Shown piece by piece: positions 48,255-58,905 of a DNA stretch of 64,000 nt. The translations under genes were made by a program, and so were the position numbers. How positions within the stretch are numbered: position 1 is the stretch's first letter; the number at the start of each line of letters is the position of its first letter. Origin of the DNA: Myotis daubentonii. Its lineage: Eukaryota; Chordata; Mammalia; Chiroptera; Vespertilionidae. The notes below the pieces were generated by a model, which saw only the letters and a program-made list of their open reading frames with translations, ran no database searches and was not told where the DNA came from. The stretch lies in contig NC_081840.1 in NCBI RefSeq assembly GCF_963259705.1, positions 151,898,282-151,962,281 of the forward strand, read 5' to 3'.

Positions 48255-48375
48255 ACAATCATTCTTTTAGCACCTACTGGGAAAGCTGAAAATACAGCAT
48301 AGGACACCATTACCTACCCCCGAATGCCTGCACAGCCAAGCTCACGGAGCCAGTGAGTCAGGGCTAAACCAGAAT
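48255..48375 (-). repeat. MIR/L2-type old SINE fragment
   Basis: 'TTTTAGCACCTACTGGGAAA' and 'CACGGAGCCAGTGAGTCAGG' resemble antisense MIR. Diverged. Confidence 0.4.
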
Positions 48376-48449
48376 TCCCTGCCTCCTGCTGCTCTTCAAT
48401 GATTAACTTCAAAGGAGTGGGAGGAGCCGCTGCCTCCCAAAGGCTGGCC

Positions 48450-48560
48450 AGCGGTGCTGGACTCGCCTAGGGACTCCCCTGCCCCCACTGCAGACAGCGA
48501 TTCTGAAGGTGGCCTTAGGGACAGGGAATCCGCTTCCAGGTGATTGCAATACATGGCCAA
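48450..48560 (+). repeat. Old MER5/MER20-like hAT fragment
   Basis: 'GACAGCGATTCTGAAGGTGG' and 'CTTCCAGGTGATTGCAATAC' recall the body of small hAT-Charlie elements. No termini seen. Confidence 0.35.
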
Positions 48561-49794
48561 GTTTCTACACGTCAGGAAAGGACGAACAGGAGGTCAAACA
48601 GAGCTGAGGTCAGTGTGGTGGCCCAAGTACCTGCCCACACCTGTTGGAAGTTTCAAGCGCAATGTCAGTGACTACTGACCTGGCCTTTTGCAGGCGGCCC
48701 CCGGGGTCGGCCCCAGCCTCAGTGCCCCACCAATGGGTCTGGGTCTGCACAGGGGGCGGGCCAGGGGACAGGCAGCGCTTTCATTAAGGTGCGCAGTCAG
48801 ACCATCTTGCTCCCCAAGCCAACAAAGAGAGGGGGAACCCCCGCAACCACCACGGGCACCCCGCAGACACAGAGCCCTGAGGAGCTGCACCCCCACACTG
48901 GGAGCAAACAGAGGGCTCAGCCCCCAGGGAAGAGCCCGGAGGAAAAAAACCACGCGGGAAGGAGCACAGACTGCCTTCCCGGGCATGGGAAGGGAACAAG
49001 GAAACATTTCAGTGTGAATAAAAACCATTTGTTTGTAATGACCAATTATTGTCCTGGTGTGCACTGCCAACATCTTCACTATTATTTCAGAGGATTGATG
49101 CCGTCGATCATAATTTTCATTCTTCCGGAATGCCAAAGCTCTCTGTTTCAAAACACACGTGGAAATGCGTCCAGGGAAAGGGAGGGTGCCCTCCGCTCCG
49201 CTCCCCGGGAGGACTCCGCCCTCCACGCACAGCCGACCTTCTGCTGACAGACGTGGGATTACAGTGCACGGTGTTCCGTAATAAGCAGGTTTCTCACAGA
49301 AAGCGTTGTCTGATTCTCAAGAGTTTTGCATGTGACAAAATGAGTCTCTGTGGTGGCAGACAGACAGAGGTGTTCTCTGATCTTAAAAAGCGGGTCTTTC
49401 CTTCACAGCCTGGATAACGGAAGGTTTCCGCCTCCTCGGGTCACAGCACATCCTGCCACCCAGGGTCACAGTGGCCGAGGAGGGAGGCGGCGAGGTGGGG
49501 AGCGGGTGCTGGGGAGGGAGACTGGCCTCCTGGGGGACCGGACCCTCCCTGGCACCTTCCTCAGAGGGAGCCTGAGGATGAGCATCCCTGCGGCCAGACA
49601 ACCAGCTCTCTGCACCCATGAGACCACCACTGGTCAGCGAGGGGCGAAGCCATCACGGTGACAGGCATGTAGCCTGCGGAGGCTTCAACGTCCCGCTGAG
49701 CCGCAGCGTGGAAGAGGAAGAGGGTCCTCAGAAGGAAGAGGAAACTGGGAGGGAAGGTAAACAAGGCTCCATAGGCGTCTGGAGAGGAGGGGCC
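48561..49794. other. Unique stretch; AT-rich repeat-free block at 49017-49150
   Basis: 48.7-49.0 kb is GC-rich. 49017-49150 (with TTTGTTTGTAATGACCAATT and CCGTCGATCATAATTTTCAT) is a candidate conserved element by composition only. Confidence 0.35.
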
Positions 49795-49828
49795 ACCAGG
49801 GGCGGGGGGCGGGTTGGGGGGGGGGGGG
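49795..49828 (+). repeat. G-rich tract, potential G-quadruplex
   Basis: Contains G runs of 4, 4, 6, 3 and 13 bases separated by short loops (…AGGGGCGGGGGGCGGGTT then 13 G). Confidence 0.7.
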
Positions 49829-49944
49829 CAGTGTCAAAATTCAGGGCAGGAACCTCTCGGGATGCATGTCACCCCAACTCAGCCAACACCCCCACACGGC
49901 TGCTTCCTGACCTGAACCGCACAGGACAGGACACGGGCACTGAG

Positions 49945-50035
49945 CACACCCTCCTACCACACACACCTTGCACACTCACAGCACACACAACACGCACCGA
50001 ATACACACAACACGCATGCAGCACACACACGGAAA
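49945..50035. repeat. Imperfect CA-rich repeat
   Basis: ACACAC with GCAC and AACACGC variants. Confidence 0.8.
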
Positions 50036-50129
50036 ACCTGGGGGGCAGACGCTCTGTGTCAGTGATCCCCCCGCTGCCCGCCTTGTCGCGCCTGCAAGGA
50101 AGCAAAGCCTTGCTGGGAGAGGACCTGCA

Positions 50130-50280
50130 GAGAGAAGAGACCGTTCCCTGGCTCTGCCGCTGACTGGTGACCTCTAACTGGTGACCTCTGCAAGTCCCTG
50201 CACCTCCCGCTTCCATAAGCCGGCTCAGAGAGTGAGGAGGTTGAATAAGGTCACCTCTAAGGTGACAGCCTCATATTCAG
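50130..50280 (+). repeat. MIR SINE fragment
   Basis: 'CCTGGCTCTGCCGCTGACTG' and 'TCTGCAAGTCCCTGCACCTC' match sense MIR. The CTGGTGACCTCT segment is locally duplicated. Confidence 0.6.
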
Positions 50281-50991
50281 GGCTTAACTTCCTACTCAAA
50301 ATCACAGCATCCAAGCTTATTGTCAGCCCTTATACAGTCGCTCCACTGGATGGGATGGACATAGAGATGAAAACAAAGAAAAGCCCCAATCGCATGAGCC
50401 TCTGAAAACCAGGAAAGGCCCAGACGCCATCGTCCCATTAAACTCAGTGCCCGAGACCCCAGGCCCATGCCTCAGCCCAAAGCCAGCCCGCCCGCCAGCC
50501 AGGCAGACTAGGGTCAGAACTCTCACCCGGAACACAGGAGCCACAGGCAGCACTGCCTGGCAGGGCCTCGCTGAGTGACAGCCCACACCCAGCACAGCTG
50601 GCCCGGCCCCTCTGCAAAGGCCCCGCCGTCTCCCAGCCCTCAAGGCCCAGGGCCTGCGGCCTCCCCAGCACGCTGAGGCCCTCGTCACCCAGCCGCTCCT
50701 TCTAAACCCGGAGCTCTCGGAGCTGAGGTCACGCGTCTGGCGCTCAGCTCCACGTGGAGCTGTGGTGGGTGGGTCCTCGCGGTAAGTTGTCTCTTCCATC
50801 TGTGCGGAACTCCCCCGCGGCCTGTGTCCTGTCTTCCTCTGCATTACAGAAGCGACGGTCACCACTCGCGCAGCGTGGAATACGGAACCTCACTCAGAAA
50901 CTGCCCGTGAAGTAAGTGCTTAAGGAAAGAAAAGACAGCCCCGACGCTCAGGGGGCAAAAGCAACCTCTGCCTCACAGGGGTGGGCCGGTC
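50281..50991. other. Unique GC-rich stretch
   Basis: A 180-codon minus frame (to 50323) is Arg/Gly/Ala-rich by composition and has no domain. Confidence 0.4.
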
Positions 50992-50999
50992 AGCTACGT

Positions 51000-51211
51000 C
51001 AGCGGCTCTCCACCTGGGGGTCGCGACCCCTTTGGCGGTCGAACAGCCCTTTCACAGGGGTCGCCTAAGACCATCCTGCATATCAGATAGTTACATGACG
51101 ATTCATAACAGTAGCAGCATGACAGTTATGAAGTAGCAACGAAAATAATTTGATGGTTGGGTCCCAACATGAGGAACTGTATTTAAAGGGCCAGAAGGTT
51201 GAGAACCACTG
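51000..51211 (+). mobile_element. SPIN-like short hAT transposon, second subfamily, copy A
   Basis: Termini CAGCGGCTCTCCACCTGGGG... and ...AGAAGGTTGAGAACCACTG. SPIN-like outer parts (GGTCGCGACCCC, CACAGGGGTCGCCTAAGACC) surround a different centre (CATATCAGATAGTTACATGA). 8-bp duplication AGCTACGT (50992-50999) / AGCTATGT (51212-51219). 212 bp, non-coding. Confidence 0.92.
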
Positions 51212-51219
51212 AGCTATGT

Positions 51220-53427
51220 GCTCATCGACTCTATTTAGTATGAAATAGTAAACAACACACTATATGGCAAACTCACTCAACTTAATCTCCAGAGAGCACT
51301 TTTATCACTAGTTTACCCGCTTCGAGTCAGCCAACACCTCCCTTTAGGAACTGTAGATTCTACGTACAAAACAGAAAACGGGGCAAGCACAGCTTTCAGG
51401 GTATGACAAGCGCCAGCTGCTCTGTCAAAAGGTCACCCCCCTCCAAACCGGATGGTCAGCTGCTGTTCAGATGGAAGCATCTTGGTCATCTGCTCCGTGA
51501 GTTATGATAACACTCACACCGACATCCCATTTTATACCACTTCAATGGGAGGCATACCCAGAGGCCAGGATCCTCAGGGTCCCCCACAGTAACAAAACAC
51601 AATCCAGACTCACACGCCGGGGAGGGGTGCTTAGGTGGCGACGTGTGGCTTATTTAACCGCTCTACGTGATGAGGCAGGCGTTCAGAACATAGGCACATG
51701 GGCTGGTGGAGTCATGAGGAGGGCAAGGAAAGGTCAGCCAAAGCCCCACAGAAAAAGGGTCAAAACTGTCCACAGCCCGTCCACAAAACAGGTGATACTT
51801 GAGCAACTGAAATTTGTTTGGAGCTGTCTTGCTCAAAAGAAAAAGTCCTTTCCACGGTTATGAAAGATTCACAGCAAGCAGGACCCACCACACACCACAC
51901 GCTGAGGGCCTCTGGGTCTGAAAGAAGACAAAACAGCAGAAAGGGTGGATGGATAAGAAGGAAAGAACATGGGAGAAGCGGTGACCAAAGACCTTAGAAT
52001 TTAGAACAACATGAGAAATGGAAATTAAATTCACCATTACCATTATCAGCTCATAAAAATCAAGAGTTAGTCCAATTACAAGTAACAGTGTTAATGCTTT
52101 CCTCTGGAACACTCTGTATTATGAGGATAAATCCAAAGGTAAAACTAATTCACAACACAGTATAATGATCCAGCCACAGATAACCACATTAAGACAATCC
52201 ACTGAAAGTCAAATTGTATCTTCCTTTAAAATTGGGTTAAGATGCAGACAAGGGGCAGCCTGCGATGTGAAATTCTGAAACTGGCAAATGATCTTGTTTC
52301 CATGAACTGGGCCAACCACGGCCCTGGCGAGGCCAAGAGGGAGTGGCTTTCGCAGCTTACGGAACAGGTGCCATCGCAAATATGCAAAACGACCCGACTG
52401 CAGAACTGATGCTCCATGTTTTCTGTTGAAGCGAGTCACGTGGTTTCCGGTATGCAGGGAAGCACTCCCTCCACTTTTGCAACAAAGTTCATGGTTAAAT
52501 GCAGAGCACACAAAACCAGCTTTGTTCTGGGATCTATTTGCTTCATATGACAGGAAAAGTCCTCGGGCTCCTGATGCCGGAACATCTGTCTCTGTTGGGA
52601 GGAGCTACATGCTTTCTGGCTGAGCACATGGGAAACGGCACTGTCCAAAAACAATATTCAAAAGGCCCCTGTTGTAGGAAAAGACGTCACACTCGCACGT
52701 GTGTAACGACCATCTTGGATACGTGGGTTAAAAAATCGGGTGCAAACATGAATAATCAGGGAGTAGGGAGGGGACACACTTGTAGAGGTGGATGTTCTAG
52801 AATATTCTAGAGACACTATCCCAGGATGGGCACGTGTCACACAAGAATCTTTATCTGTTTTAGAAACAAGTTATTCCTGCTAACATTGACCTGGATCAAG
52901 ATATTTTTATTTACTTAAAGGAAAGAAAGATATCAGATTTATCCAATGAGATTCTCTAATCACTAGGTTATCTTCACAATTCTGAATAATCACTAAATTG
53001 CTTCCTCTCAAGGGTCTAAAAATAAAAAAATAGGACAACAAAAGACAGCCACAATCCCAACCACTTCAAGAAGCAGATTATGGTTTAAAAATAGAGGACC
53101 TTTTCTGAGACTACAGGTTCCCAAAATGTCCCTCACAGAATTTTGTGAGGCAGACCTTGGAGGCTTCGAGGGTTCAGTTTCAGACCACCGCCATAAAGCG
53201 AGTGTCGGATAAAGTGAGTCATCTTTTGCTGGTGGTGGGTCTTGCCTTCAATTTGCAAAAAAATGCAGCACCTATGAATTGCAATAAAACAAGGAGTGCT
53301 AGTACCAGTAATGGCTCGTAATCAAGGGAACTGTTCTATCAGGTGGGGAAATTCTATCATTTAGGGTATATGGAAGTAAATACATAAAAAAGAAAAATCA
53401 CGGATACCATGAAACTTGCCATCTTTT
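51220..53427. other. Unique stretch
   Basis: 52860-53020 is AT-rich and repeat-free. No exon recognised. Confidence 0.4.
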
Positions 53428-53442
53428 AAAAATTGTATTTCC

Positions 53443-53673
53443 ACCCTAGCCGGTTTGGCTCAGTGGCTAGAGCATTGGCCTGCGGACCAAAGGGTCCCAG
53501 GTTCGATTCCAGTCAAGGGCACGCACCTTGGTCGCAGGCTCCTTCCCAGCACGGGCCCTGCTTGGGGCTCGTGCAGGAGGCAATCCATTGATGTGTTTCT
53601 CTCACATTTCTCTCATTCATTGCAAAATCAATGGAAAAATATCCTCAGGTGAGGATTAAAAAAAAAAGAAAAG
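53443..53673 (+). mobile_element. VES SINE, GAGGATTAA-tail subtype
   Basis: ACCCTAGCCGGTTTGGCTCA head, GGTTCGATTCCAGTCAAGGG B-box region, end 'ATATCCTCAGGTGAGGATTA' plus A-tail. Perfect 15-bp duplication AAAAATTGTATTTCC at 53428-53442 and 53674-53688. Confidence 0.95.
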
Positions 53674-53872
53674 AAAAATTGTATTTCCTACTTGGGATCT
53701 GCCTAACTAACTGCAGGAGTGAGGGCCTCCCCTGGGAAAGCTATCATGTGACAAGCAGGTGACAGTAGCGGCAGAAAGAGTTCCAAGGGCAAAGCCAGCG
53801 ACTGGGCCAGCTAATTAACACTTCCCCTTTTTGAGGGACAAATGTACTTTCGCTCAGGCTATAAGGGGTGGG

Positions 53873-54079
53873 CAAACTTTTTGACTCGAGGGCCACAATG
53901 GGTTCTTAAACTGTACCGGAGGGCCGGAACAAAAGCATGGATGGAGTGTTTGTGTGAACTAATATAAATTCAAAGTAAACATCATTACATAAAAGGGTAC
54001 GGTCTTTTTTTTTTTTTTTACTTTTATTCATTTCAAGCGGGCCGGATCCGGCCCGCGGGCCGTAGTTTGCCCACAGCTG
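53873..54079. mobile_element. GGCC-rich short hAT transposon
   Basis: Inverted ends: GGGGTGGGCAAACTTTTTGA at left and CGTAGTTTGCCCACAGCTG at right, with CGGGCCGGATCCGGCCCGCG near the right end. A probable 8-bp duplication GGCTATAA (53867-53874) / GGCTAGAA (54080-54087) implies the first two bases of the left end are lost. Confidence 0.8.
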
Positions 54080-54087
54080 GGCTAGAA

Positions 54088-54852
54088 GGTAGTATCTGTC
54101 ATACATTTAATGCAACGCACGGTGAGTAATCAGTGAGTGGTGGCTACGAAAATACGTAAGCGTCCTCCCCCACCAGAGAGGCAGACTTTGTTCACAGATG
54201 TCTACCAGTACTTGCAGCGTCTGATTCAGAGGTCCACGTTAGGCACCACGCATCCCTACAGACGCCAGGCCAGTTCTCTGGGGACCAGAGACAAGCACGG
54301 TTCAGGTGCATCAGATGTGGGCCCATCCCTGCAGGAGCTGGAGAAGATCAGAACGGGCACTTCGCTTATAAAAGCACTCCACATCCACATACAAATCGAT
54401 GGCCTGTGAGTGATGAGTGGCCGCTTGAAGGTGCTCACCATCACCCTTGGCTAGTGTAATAGGGAAGCTCTGAGAAAGGCCACTCTTTTCTGGTAGAGAC
54501 GCTGAAGAGGTGATTCCTGGAAACTCATTTAGAATATTTTTCCCAGAAACAACACAACCAAGAATTAACAGCATTGTCTCTTGACCAAAACGATCAAGAT
54601 TTCTGATAAAACCGTACCATATCCGGCTTCCTGATTCTAAAGGTTGCCATCCAGAAAAGTTAGCTCAAGGGGTTGCGTTTCTTATGTTTTATCTTCCAGG
54701 AGAAACACAGGAAATTTTCAAGCATTCAGAAAAAAACGTGAGGAGCGGTACAGTGAACACCCATGGACCCACCCCGAGAGGACAGACTAGATTTTAAATG
54801 CAAAGTCCTAGAGGCGGCCAGCTAAGAAAATGTGCCGCAGAAGCCTCCATCC
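54088..54852. other. Unique stretch
   Basis: Apart from a possible L1 piece at 54715-54790, nothing recognised. Confidence 0.4.
54715..54790 (+). repeat. Possible old L1 3' UTR fragment
   Basis: 'GGTACAGTGAACACCCATGG' followed by ACCCACC matches the old L1 3' UTR pattern seen at 27225-27420. Confidence 0.4.
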
Positions 54853-54860
54853 CTCTACAG

Positions 54861-55072
54861 CAGCGGTTCTCAACCTGGGGGTCGCGACCCCTTTGGCGGT
54901 CGAACAACCCTTTCACAGGGGTCGCCTAAGACCATCCTGCATATCAGATAGTTACATGACGATTCATCACAGTAGCAACATGACAGTTATGAAATAGCCA
55001 CGGAAATAATTTTATGGTTGGGTCACAACGTGAGGAACTATATTTAAAGGGCCAGAAGGTTGAGAACCACTG
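54861..55072 (+). mobile_element. SPIN-like short hAT transposon, second subfamily, copy B
   Basis: Same length and interior as 51000-51211; I count about 12 differences in 212 positions by eye. 8-bp duplication CTCTACAG (54853-54860) / CTCTACAA (55073-55080). Confidence 0.93.
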
Positions 55073-55080
55073 CTCTACAA

Positions 55081-56589
55081 CCAAGTAGAAGAAAAAGCCA
55101 GCATTTTCCTCACTGACTTGCTGCTTGAGGTGGGGACAGACTACTGAGGAGGGGCCTGCCACTGCTTCCCCTTCGGAGGGTACCCACAGCTGGCACAGAG
55201 CTCCGTGGGCTGGTCTCAGAGGAGAAGCCTGGATCCCCCAATCCTTGATCAAAAGAAAACACGCCTCTCCCAAGCCCTAAGGTCGGCCAGCTCACCCAGG
55301 ACACTCACACTGTGTCAGGAAACCACGGTTCCAACACTCATGATGGCTTTCCAACCATGTGAAACTCAGCCTCCTCGCCTGCCCGGAGAAGAGAACATCC
55401 TTTCCTTAGAAAATACTTTCAGAGGACTAAAAAAAGATCAACAGGAAAGCTACAAGGCACCATGCAATTGCAAGGTTCATTTTACATCTCAGCCTCACGG
55501 AACGCTGGTGTTCCAAGTACCACTCCCCGCCCCACATTTCTCAAGAATCAGTCACAGTTATCAAAACTGCCCCGTGGTCCCACTGACGCAGTCAGCCCTG
55601 AGTGTGAGCTTCCTATCCCTGGGGAGCGTGCTCCACCAGCAACCTCCACCCCCCACCAAATGGCAGGGCCACGGAGGGGCCCCCACCCTGCCACCCTCCG
55701 CCCACCTGCCTTCCCCAAGGCCTCGCTCTCCTATAGTCACGGGACACAGAACACTCTCTGAAAGCCCCCGTCTTGCTGACACACTTTCTAACGAGCGCGC
55801 ATTTCATCCAGAACCCTATTTGTGTCAAACACTAAACAAGTCATCAAGGAAACACACAAAATCAAGGCTGCTTCCTGCCCTGTGTCCAGGGCCAGACCTT
55901 CCTTCCTAAGAACAGGGGATTCTAAAACACCAGCAGGCACTATACATCCCTCTCTAGCATGAGATCTAAATAACTCATCACCATCTACAGAGGGAGGGGA
56001 AAAGAAAAGCGCATTCTACTTCCTTTCCGCGTTAATCTGTGTACACGCAACTAAGAGGGACAGAACGCTCCGCGTCTGGACTCCGGTGTCAGAGGCAAAG
56101 CAGCCCAGGTGCCATTTCCCCTTTGGCCCCGTGAACGACCATGCCGTGGTCGGTGGAGGAAGCCCGGCCACGGCAATAAGATTATGTTCACTGGAACTGA
56201 GCAAAATGAAGTAGTAAGACCACCCACCACACGTCTTACTTTTACAGCGTTGATACTGCGCTGCCACAGTAACGTGTGGGCAGAGGGGACCATTGCAGTG
56301 CACACTGGTAATACTAGGAACAGGTTCAACCCTGGCAAGTTGATAGTTATTTCCTTGGCCTTAAATGGGTACATATTAATGACTTAAGTTTAATGGAATC
56401 ACACCCTTGCTTAAATAGATCCTTAAAGATTACTTTATGTTACTAACAGCTTTTAAGCATCCATTGTATTTGCCCAAATAAGAACAAAAGATGTTTCTGA
56501 AGCCTGATAATGCTCACTTAAGAATCTAGCATAAAGTCCAGCTCCACTTTATTACTTCATGTTACTCTTAAATTGTCAGTTATTATACA
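55081..56589. other. Unique stretch
   Basis: The 234-codon frame from 55205 has no recognisable domain or splice context and is overlapped by minus-strand frames. Confidence 0.4.
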
Positions 56590-56850
56590 CTAGAGGCCCA
56601 GTGCACGAAACTCGTGCACTGGGGGAAGGGGGGGGCAGCCCCTCGGCACAGCCTGTGCCCTCTAGCAGTCCAGGAGCCCTCTGGGGATAAGCTGGCAGTC
56701 AGACATCCCTCTCGCAGTCCGGGACCCCTCGCTCCTTACTGCCCACCTGCAGCAGCGGTGGGAGAGGCTCCAGCCACTGCCACTGCTGCTGCACTAGCCA
56801 GCCATGAGCCCAGCTTCTGGCTGAGCGGCACTCCCCCTGTGGGAGCGCAC

Positions 56851-56868
56851 TAACCACCAGGGGGCAGC
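56851..56868 (+). promoter_or_regulatory. CTCF-like motif in HeliBat
   Basis: TAACCACCAGGGGGCAGC matches the CTCF consensus YGRCCASYAGRKGGCRSY except at the second base. Binding is not shown by sequence alone. Confidence 0.45.
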
Positions 56869-56882
56869 TCCTGCGCTGAGCA

Positions 56883-56900
56883 TCTGCCCCCTGGTGGTCA
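56883..56900 (-). promoter_or_regulatory. CTCF-like motif in HeliBat, inverted partner
   Basis: The minus strand reads TGACCACCAGGGGGCAGA, which matches the consensus at 17 of 18 positions. It faces the motif at 56851-56868 with 14 bases between them. Confidence 0.5.
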
Positions 56901-56961
56901 GTGTGCGTCATAACGACCGGTCGTTTGGTTGATTTGCATATTACGCTTTTATTATATAGGA

Positions 56962-57514
56962 TAATTGAAGCCATAATTTCTGCAATACCATTAAGTTCAC
57001 ATGGGGGCAGGCTTAAAACTCTATCTCTGGTTTTTATTTTAAAAGAAGAAGCTTATGAGAGTTGATCTCACTCACAGTCACAAACCCAAAGGTGCTTAAG
57101 GCAGAAGACTGCCAGAGGGACGGTAAGGACAAAGCCCCAGGACATCTGAGGTGTCTGGCAAGCTGGGACAGGGCCTCTGGCCATGCTGCCAGGTCAGGCC
57201 CCTGCCCCTCCCCACTTCGGAAGGAAGTAGCCTGGCCTCTCGGAACTGCAGCAGGCTCCAGTCATTCCACCTGTGGCCGGCAGCCCATATCCATGTGCAG
57301 GTGTCATCAGACATGATGAGAAGAGGTGTCAGCTAGCCTCCCTCCACACACACTGATCCTAGCCACGTTCCACACGCGTCTAGGAGGGGTGTGTCAGAGT
57401 CACAGCTGGTGGTGTTCTGTGCTTCCTCGTCAGTCAGCAGAGAGAGGAGGGGGACTGCAGCAGAAGCTACCCAGGCAGCTCCTCCAGCAACTCTCACTGG
57501 AGGTCCAAGGTGGT
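56962..57514. other. Unique stretch
   Basis: No feature recognised. Confidence 0.4.
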
Positions 57515-58378
57515 CTGCAGCTGAACCTCATAGGACACCTTCCCAGATGCACCTGCAGCAGAACCTAACAGGACACCCTTCCCAGATGCACCTGCAGCTG
57601 AACCTAACAGGACACCTTCCCAGATGCACCTGCAGCAGAACCTAACAGGACACCTTCCCAGATGCACCTGGAACAGAACCTAACAGGACACCTTCCCAGA
57701 TGCACCTGCAGCTGAACCTCATAGGACACCCTTCCCAGATGCACCTGCAGCTGAACCTCATAGGACACCCTTCCCAGTTGCACCTGAACAGACCCTAACA
57801 GGACACCTTCCCAGGTGCACCTGCAGCAGACCCTAACAGGACACCTTCCCAGATGCACCTGCAGCAGACCCTAACAGGACACCCTTCCCAGATGCACCTG
57901 CAGCAGACCCTAACAGGACACCTTCCCAGATGCACCTGAACAGACCCTAACAGGACACCTTCCCAGATGCACCTGAACAGACCCTAACAGGACACCTTCC
58001 CAGATGCACCTGCAGCAGACCCTAACAGGACACCTTCCCAGATGCACCTGAACAGACCCTAACAGGACACCTTCCCAGGTGCACCTGCAGCAGACCCTAA
58101 CAGGACACCTTCCCAGATGCACCTGAACAGACCCTAACAGGACACCTTCCCAGGTGCACCTGCAGCAGACCCTAACAGGACACCTTCCCAGGTGCACCTG
58201 CAGCAGACCCTAACAGGACACCTTCCCAGGTACACCTGAACAGACCCTAACAAGACACCTTCCCAGGTGCACCTGCAGCAGACCCTAACAGGACACCTTC
58301 CCAGGTACACCTGAACAGACCCTAACAGGACACCTTCCCAGGTGCACCTGGACTAGAATCTGAGCTAGGACATCCTTC
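57515..58378. repeat. 37-39 bp minisatellite, about 23 units
   Basis: GGACACC recurs at 57533, 57571, 57610, 57648, 57686, 57724, 57763, 57801, 57839, 57877, 57916, 57953 and so on to 58328, with spacings of 37, 38 or 39 (one copy reads AGACACC). The consensus is roughly CAGACCCTAACAGGACACCTT plus CCCAGATGCACCTGCAG. Leading units have GCTGAACCTCATAGG, later ones CAGACCCTAACAGG. Every unit has CACCTG and several have CAGGTGCACCTG. The Cys/Val/Gly repeat frames on the minus strand are products of the array, not genes. Confidence 0.97.
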
Positions 58379-58416
58379 CCCTACTTTTCTCTTGAAAAGC
58401 AAAGGAGCTAAAAAAA

Positions 58417-58440
58417 GGTGGGGGAGCGGGGGGTGGGGGG
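58417..58440 (+). repeat. Potential G-quadruplex
   Basis: GGTGGGGGAGCGGGGGGTGG followed by GGGG: three G runs of five or six plus a leading GG. It lies about 40 bases right of the 37-39 bp minisatellite. Confidence 0.65.
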
Positions 58441-58683
58441 AATAACAGGCCTATTAACTCAAAAAGGCCACCAGGAAGAAACAAGTTTTATCTTTAAAAA
58501 GGCATCGCAGCTCTGAAATTATCCCAGTGCAGGGTAAGTGGCCAATTGTTAAGAAGTGCAGTGAGTCCTCTCAGAAGTAAAAGTGCTTCCCACACCCTGC
58601 CGGCACCTTGGGAGGACTCCTCCCACTTCCTTTCTCCTAAGGCCACTCATAGTCACTGTAACCCCTAATCCTGCGAATAAACT

Positions 58684-58698
58684 GGGGGGGGGGGGGGG
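58684..58698 (+). repeat. 15-base G homopolymer
   Basis: Uninterrupted G run. Confidence 0.9.
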
Positions 58699-58764
58699 AC
58701 TAGGAGTTGGAAGTACAAAGAGCTCATCCCAGCACCTGGAGGAGACTCAGAGCAGTCGTGGTAT

Positions 58765-58905
58765 TTACCAGGCAGGCACTGTGACACTCACTGCCTCTCC
58801 GGTCCTCGTGACAACCCAGCTGACAACTCAGGAGACTGAGGCAGGGAGGACGAGCTCCCTTACCCAAACAATGCTGCAGGTGGCGCGGCCAACAGAGCCC
58901 TGACA
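58765..58905 (-). repeat. MIR SINE fragment
   Basis: 'TTACCAGGCAGGCACTGTGA', 'CAACTCAGGAGACTGAGGCA' and 'GGCGCGGCCAACAGAGCCCT' follow antisense MIR order. Confidence 0.6.

Larger units (their letters stand above)
56590..56961 (-). mobile_element. HeliBat non-autonomous Helitron, complete
   Basis: The minus strand begins TCCTATATAATAAAAGCG, has a near-terminal hairpin GTGCACGAGTTTCGTGCAC, and ends CTAG. It lies precisely between A (56589) and T (56962), the Helitron target, with no duplication. 372 bp, no Rep/helicase. The interior has an inverted pair of CTCF-like motifs and a CGACCGGTCG palindrome. It shares ends and interior words with 695-899. Confidence 0.95.

Noticed and set aside
55205..55909. 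234-codon open frame
   Set aside because: No domain, no exon signals, and minus-strand frames overlap it.
57604..58197. Two Cys/Val/Gly-rich repeat proteins on the minus strand
   Set aside because: Produced by the 37-39 bp minisatellite. The unit length changes shift frame from unit to unit.
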